From an uncultured Clostridia bacterium (GTDB taxonomy: Bacteria > Bacillota > Clostridia > Oscillospirales > CAG-272), in the NCBI GenBank assembly GCA_946410595.1, contig CAMKAU010000008.1, forward strand, positions 1 to 42,501: a stretch of 42,501 nt of DNA. The letters run 5' to 3'. Positions 40,152-42,501 of this stretch are shown one piece after another. Each line of letters opens with the position of its first letter. Position 1 is the first letter of the stretch. The notes under the pieces were generated by a model that saw nothing but the letters and a program-made list of their open reading frames with translations, was not told where the DNA came from and did not search any database. The position numbers and the translations under genes were made by a program.

Positions 40152-41242
40152 AAAACGCAAAAAAAGACCTCCTCCGCGACGAGAAGGTCCGGCAGGCGTT
40201 CGCCGAAATCGAACGAACGGAAGCGGCGCGCTTCGCGGCGCTCCCGGACGGGGATCCGTCCTTCTCCCCCGACTTTGAAAAGCGGATGGACGCGCTCCTC
40301 TCGTCAAAAACGCCGCCGCGCCGCGCCGCGCCCGCGCGCCGGCGCATTCTCGCCGCCGCGCTTGCCGCCGCGCTGCTTCTTATTCTTGTGATCCCGTTTG
40401 CCGTCGGCAACCGCGGGGACGGCGTCCTCGGGGAAAAGATCGAGTTCCCGGCATCCGGCGGCGACGACGGCATCTCTTATCGCACCAAGGTCGTTTACGA
40501 TCTCGCGGAACTGAAAAAACAAACGGAAGTGAAAGAGGTTTTCATCTATTCCGATCCGCGCGAGACAGACTATTCTGTGGCAGAGAAGCTGGGGTTTGAC
40601 AGGAATACATTTACCGAAATGAGGACAACGCAGCGTTACAAAGAAAAAAACGCCATGCTTTTTGTGGACCGTTTTGGTTGTTTCGATTATTCCGTCGAAT
40701 CATCGGTCTATAAACAGTATCCTTATTCTGATAAGGAAAGTATGGAGATCGCCCGAACTTTTTTGAAAGAGCACGATCTTTTCCCGGAAGATTGCACTTT
40801 GTGGAGGATTTCCGGGCAGGAGTACGATTATAATTCAGACGGATCAGCCCGAACTTTAGTTGGCGTTACGGTTTCTTTTTTGCCGGCGGAGGTGGACGGG
40901 TGTGCGGTCTCCGGGGCGGGGATCGGTGTTCGAATCAACGGGAAAGGAGAAGTCGTTTCCGTTTACTATCAAAACAGAGAGTATCAAAAGAAGGAAAAAG
41001 CCATCATGATTCCGCTTGAACAAGCTGTCCGAAAATGTGCTTATGCGGAAAGCGCCAACCTCTCGGAGGATATCGACGCGGAAAAGATCGTGATCGAAAA
41101 AGCGGAACTGATGTATTATGCGCAGAACAACAATCCGGAGATTACGACGATGCAGCCGGTCTGGCTCTTTTCCGGGACCGCCTACGACAAAAACGGTCAA
41201 ACGGCGGAGTTCCGCTCGACCGTGCAGGCTAACAGGTATTAA
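40148..41242 (+). CDS. Membrane anti-sigma factor with extracellular sensor domain (copy 2)
   Basis: A 364-residue single-pass protein: charged cytoplasmic part (1-66), membrane helix (about 67-86) and an outer domain homologous to that of the protein at 4666. Shared landmarks are YSDP, DRFGC, IARTFLKEH, the beta-rich middle and a C-terminus FSGTAYDKNGQ...VQANRY. Sequence before the membrane helix is much less alike, as expected if the cytoplasmic parts bind different sigma factors. GC content falls sharply after about 40560, inside the coding frame. Translationally coupled to the sigma gene. The signal sensed is unknown. Confidence 0.75.
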   Translation: MKNAKKDLLRDEKVRQAFAEIERTEAARFAALPDGDPSFSPDFEKRMDALLSSKTPPRRAAPARRRILAAALAAALLLILVIPFAVGNRGDGVLGEKIEFPASGGDDGISYRTKVVYDLAELKKQTEVKEVFIYSDPRETDYSVAEKLGFDRNTFTEMRTTQRYKEKNAMLFVDRFGCFDYSVESSVYKQYPYSDKESMEIARTFLKEHDLFPEDCTLWRISGQEYDYNSDGSARTLVGVTVSFLPAEVDGCAVSGAGIGVRINGKGEVVSVYYQNREYQKKEKAIMIPLEQAVRKCAYAESANLSEDIDAEKIVIEKAELMYYAQNNNPEITTMQPVWLFSGTAYDKNGQTAEFRSTVQANRY

Positions 41243-41266
41243 ACTCCTCGCCGCGAAAAAGAGAAA
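41243..41266 (+). repeat. Fragment of the cassette tail (copy C)
   Basis: ACTCCTCGCCGCGAAAAAGA and four further bases directly follow the anti-sigma stop, just as at 5806. The block recurs at 42013 after the lipoprotein gene, so the two copies flank that gene as direct repeats of about 23 bp. Confidence 0.8.
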
Positions 41267-41375
41267 GAGGACAAGCTTGCAAGATATGATAAACTGTTTT
41301 GAATAATAAAAGAAGTTAAGAAGGACTTATTTCCCATTCAGCGTATAAAGGATAGATCGCAAAAGGGAGTTCGTT

Positions 41376-41945
41376 ATGAAGAAAAAGAGTTTGTTCAATA
41401 GCATCGCCCTGATATTTGCCTTTTCGTTTTTGCTTTGTTCTTGTCAGAAAACCAATAAACCCGGTGTTCTGCCGGATACCGAAAAAGTCGAATATGGCAG
41501 TTTATATTTTGACTCAATAGAACAATTGCATAAAGCGATAAAGGACTATCCTTCTTGTTTGAATGCTGAAGATATTCGGAATTATAAAATCAATAGATTT
41601 GATGAAATCGCCGTTGATTATTATCCTCAAATGATGAATGAAAAGTTTGTTTTATTGACAATTGAAGTGAATCCTTATCGTGTTTTTTATTACTATGTTC
41701 CTTCTGGCACCAGTTCGTTTCATTATTCTACGGGCATTCTTGTCACAGTTCCCCGAGAAAAAGGGGCAACCATTGAGTCCGTAAAAAAACAGTTCGGTGC
41801 ATCCGTGGAACCGGACGGCTCTATATTTGTTCCCGAGATCCGCTCATGGTTTGTTCCAATTGAAAAAAACTATTATAAAATCAGTTTCCCCGACTCTATG
41901 CCAAATTGCGAAAAAAGTATAATAAAGATGGTCATGAGCAATTGA
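41376..41945 (+). CDS. AT-rich lipoprotein between cassette-tail repeats
   Basis: A 189-residue lipoprotein with signal MKKKSLFNSIALIFAFSF and a lipobox at LLCSC (C21 or C23). The mature part is a mixed alpha/beta domain without recognised motifs: FDSIEQLHKAIKDYPS, a Tyr-rich YRVFYYYVPSG strand and GATIESVKKQFG. It is much richer in A+T than its neighbours, which suggests foreign origin or different constraints. AAGGGAG precedes ATG 41376. The gene lies between two copies of the cassette tail, after the second anti-sigma gene, so it may have been inserted into an operon that otherwise ends like the first. Function unknown; perhaps an extracellular partner of the anti-sigma sensor. Confidence 0.72.
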   Translation: MKKKSLFNSIALIFAFSFLLCSCQKTNKPGVLPDTEKVEYGSLYFDSIEQLHKAIKDYPSCLNAEDIRNYKINRFDEIAVDYYPQMMNEKFVLLTIEVNPYRVFYYYVPSGTSSFHYSTGILVTVPREKGATIESVKKQFGASVEPDGSIFVPEIRSWFVPIEKNYYKISFPDSMPNCEKSIIKMVMSN

Positions 41946-42048
41946 TAGATTTCTTTTTTCAACGGCATTCTGTTTGTGTTCCCTTGGTTTTTTGCTCTCC
42001 CTTTACGGGCTCCTCCTCGCCGCGAAAAAGAGAAAACGGGCAAATTGA
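41938..42048 (+). pseudogene. Remnant of a C-terminal membrane anchor
   Basis: In the +1 frame relative to the lipoprotein, directly after a stop, the sequence reads STAFCLCSLGFLLSLYG then LLLAAKKRKRAN and stop: a hydrophobic helix with a basic tail, as at the end of an anchored protein. No start codon or ribosome site is present. The last 12 codons are the part repeated at 5806 and 41243. It may be the end of a lost gene or the frameshifted end of the lipoprotein. Confidence 0.4.
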
Positions 42049-42109
42049 TAGATGCTATGAAAAGAGCAGGCGACGCGCCTGCTCTTTTCCGTTGGCTGCG
42101 GGAAGGAGC
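42013..42109 (+). repeat. Conserved tail of the sigma/anti-sigma cassette (copy B)
   Basis: Near-identical over 97 bp to 5806-5903, from CTCCTCGCC through the terminator to GGAAGGAG. Confidence 0.85.
42061..42089 (+). terminator. Intrinsic terminator of the second sigma locus
   Basis: AAAAGAGCAG (42061-42070) with CTGCTCTTTT (42080-42089); same hairpin as at 5854. Confidence 0.85.
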
Positions 42110-42501
42110 GTCCCGTCAGTCTCCCTCGGGGAGGGAGCCTATCGCTGCGGCGGACAAAAAACGCGGCAGGAGCAAGCCCCTGCCCTACACGGTTTTTTTA
42201 TCTCCTGTAGGGCGGGGGTTTATCTCCCGCCGTCCCGCTCCGTTTCCTATGTACGGAATGTTCGCACTCTTGCCTCCCTCCATGAGGGCCCGAATCCCCA
42301 AAAGGTCCTCCGGACCTTCCCGGGGACCCCGACGGGCCGGGGGACCGCTTGCGGTGGAAGGAGTTTTTCCGTTCCTTTGCCTCCCTCTTGAGGGAGGGGG
42401 ACCGCTTGCGGTGGAAGGAGTTTTTCGCTCCTTGTTTCTTCTTTGCTCTTATTCTTACCGCCCGCCTACTCCTTCACCCGCTGCGCGGGAGCTCCCTCCC
42501 G
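42110..42501. repeat. Interspersed palindromic repeats, no gene
   Basis: The last ~390 bases hold no credible gene. GGCAGGAGCAAGCCCCTGCC and CCTGTAGGGCGGGGGTTTATC (parts of one inverted element near 42160-42230) are followed by two copies of another element: TGCCTCCCTC...GAGGG at 42271 and 42378, each leading to GGGGGACCGCTTGCGG (42339 and 42396) and TGGAAGGAGTTTTTC. The first copy carries about 50 extra bases between the two parts. ACCGCTTGCGGT is itself a palindrome. Such elements look like REP-type intergenic repeats; the array runs off the window end. Confidence 0.75.

Noticed and set aside
41906..42391. 161-codon ORF past the lipoprotein gene
   Set aside because: It crosses the conserved terminator and palindromic repeats and has no ribosome site.

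Overview
The window looks like a chromosomal segment of a GC-rich, Gram-positive-type anaerobe of the Clostridia, probably near the Oscillospirales; this is inference from gene content, not a database match. Pointers are many lipoproteins and membrane-anchored surface proteins with ETKAP/DGTKTP linkers, a SpoVB-like flippase, pyruvate phosphate dikinase, a pth-mfd-foldase cluster, an archaeal-type AspRS and AsnA. GC is high by eye almost throughout, which gives long meaningless antisense reading frames. The exception is the AT-rich lipoprotein gene near 41.4-41.9 kb. Most visible promoters are sigma-A-like with an exactly 17-nt spacer and a TATAAT or TAAAAT -10.

Layout. 0-4 kb: end of a lipid-linked oligosaccharide flippase, topoisomerase III and AsnA. 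4-6 kb: an ECF sigma factor with a coupled membrane anti-sigma factor. 6-11 kb: a zinc-type metal-uptake region, with a Fur/Zur regulator behind a perfect 7-3-7 operator, ABC ATPase and permease on the plus strand, and binding protein, lipoprotein and a small Cys-rich membrane protein on the minus strand; a DUF3592 gene and a DAYGRK-repeat microprotein lie between them. 11-16 kb: shikimate kinase, zinc-ribbon membrane protein, SGNH hydrolase, M42 peptidase, Thr/Ala/Pro-rich lipoprotein, tandem repeats, and glycerate kinase behind a structured leader. 16-22 kb: three secreted, C-terminally membrane-anchored proteins sharing a beta-rich module, one carrying an esterase. 22-27 kb: DUF421 protein, PnuC with a large extracellular insertion, and PPDK. 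27-32 kb: pth, mfd and a PrsA-like foldase. 32-36 kb: glycosyltransferase, pyridoxal kinase, YgjP-type metalloprotease and YegP-like protein. 36-39.5 kb: alr-murI-aspS. 39.5-42.1 kb: a second sigma/anti-sigma pair paralogous to the first, followed by a lipoprotein island. 42.1-42.5 kb: interspersed palindromic repeats.

How the genes fit together. The metal region forms a complete uptake system split between two transcription units. alr and murI supply D-Ala and D-Glu for the wall; the flippase and GT4 enzyme also point to envelope work. The two sigma/anti-sigma operons share an upstream block, homologous extracellular sensor domains and a conserved ~100-bp tail with terminator, so they look like copies of one signalling cassette. 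The best candidates for undescribed biology are that duplicated cassette with its lipoprotein island, the repeat-module surface cluster with its esterase, the compact leader of the glycerate kinase gene, and the Cys-rich membrane protein in the zinc operon.
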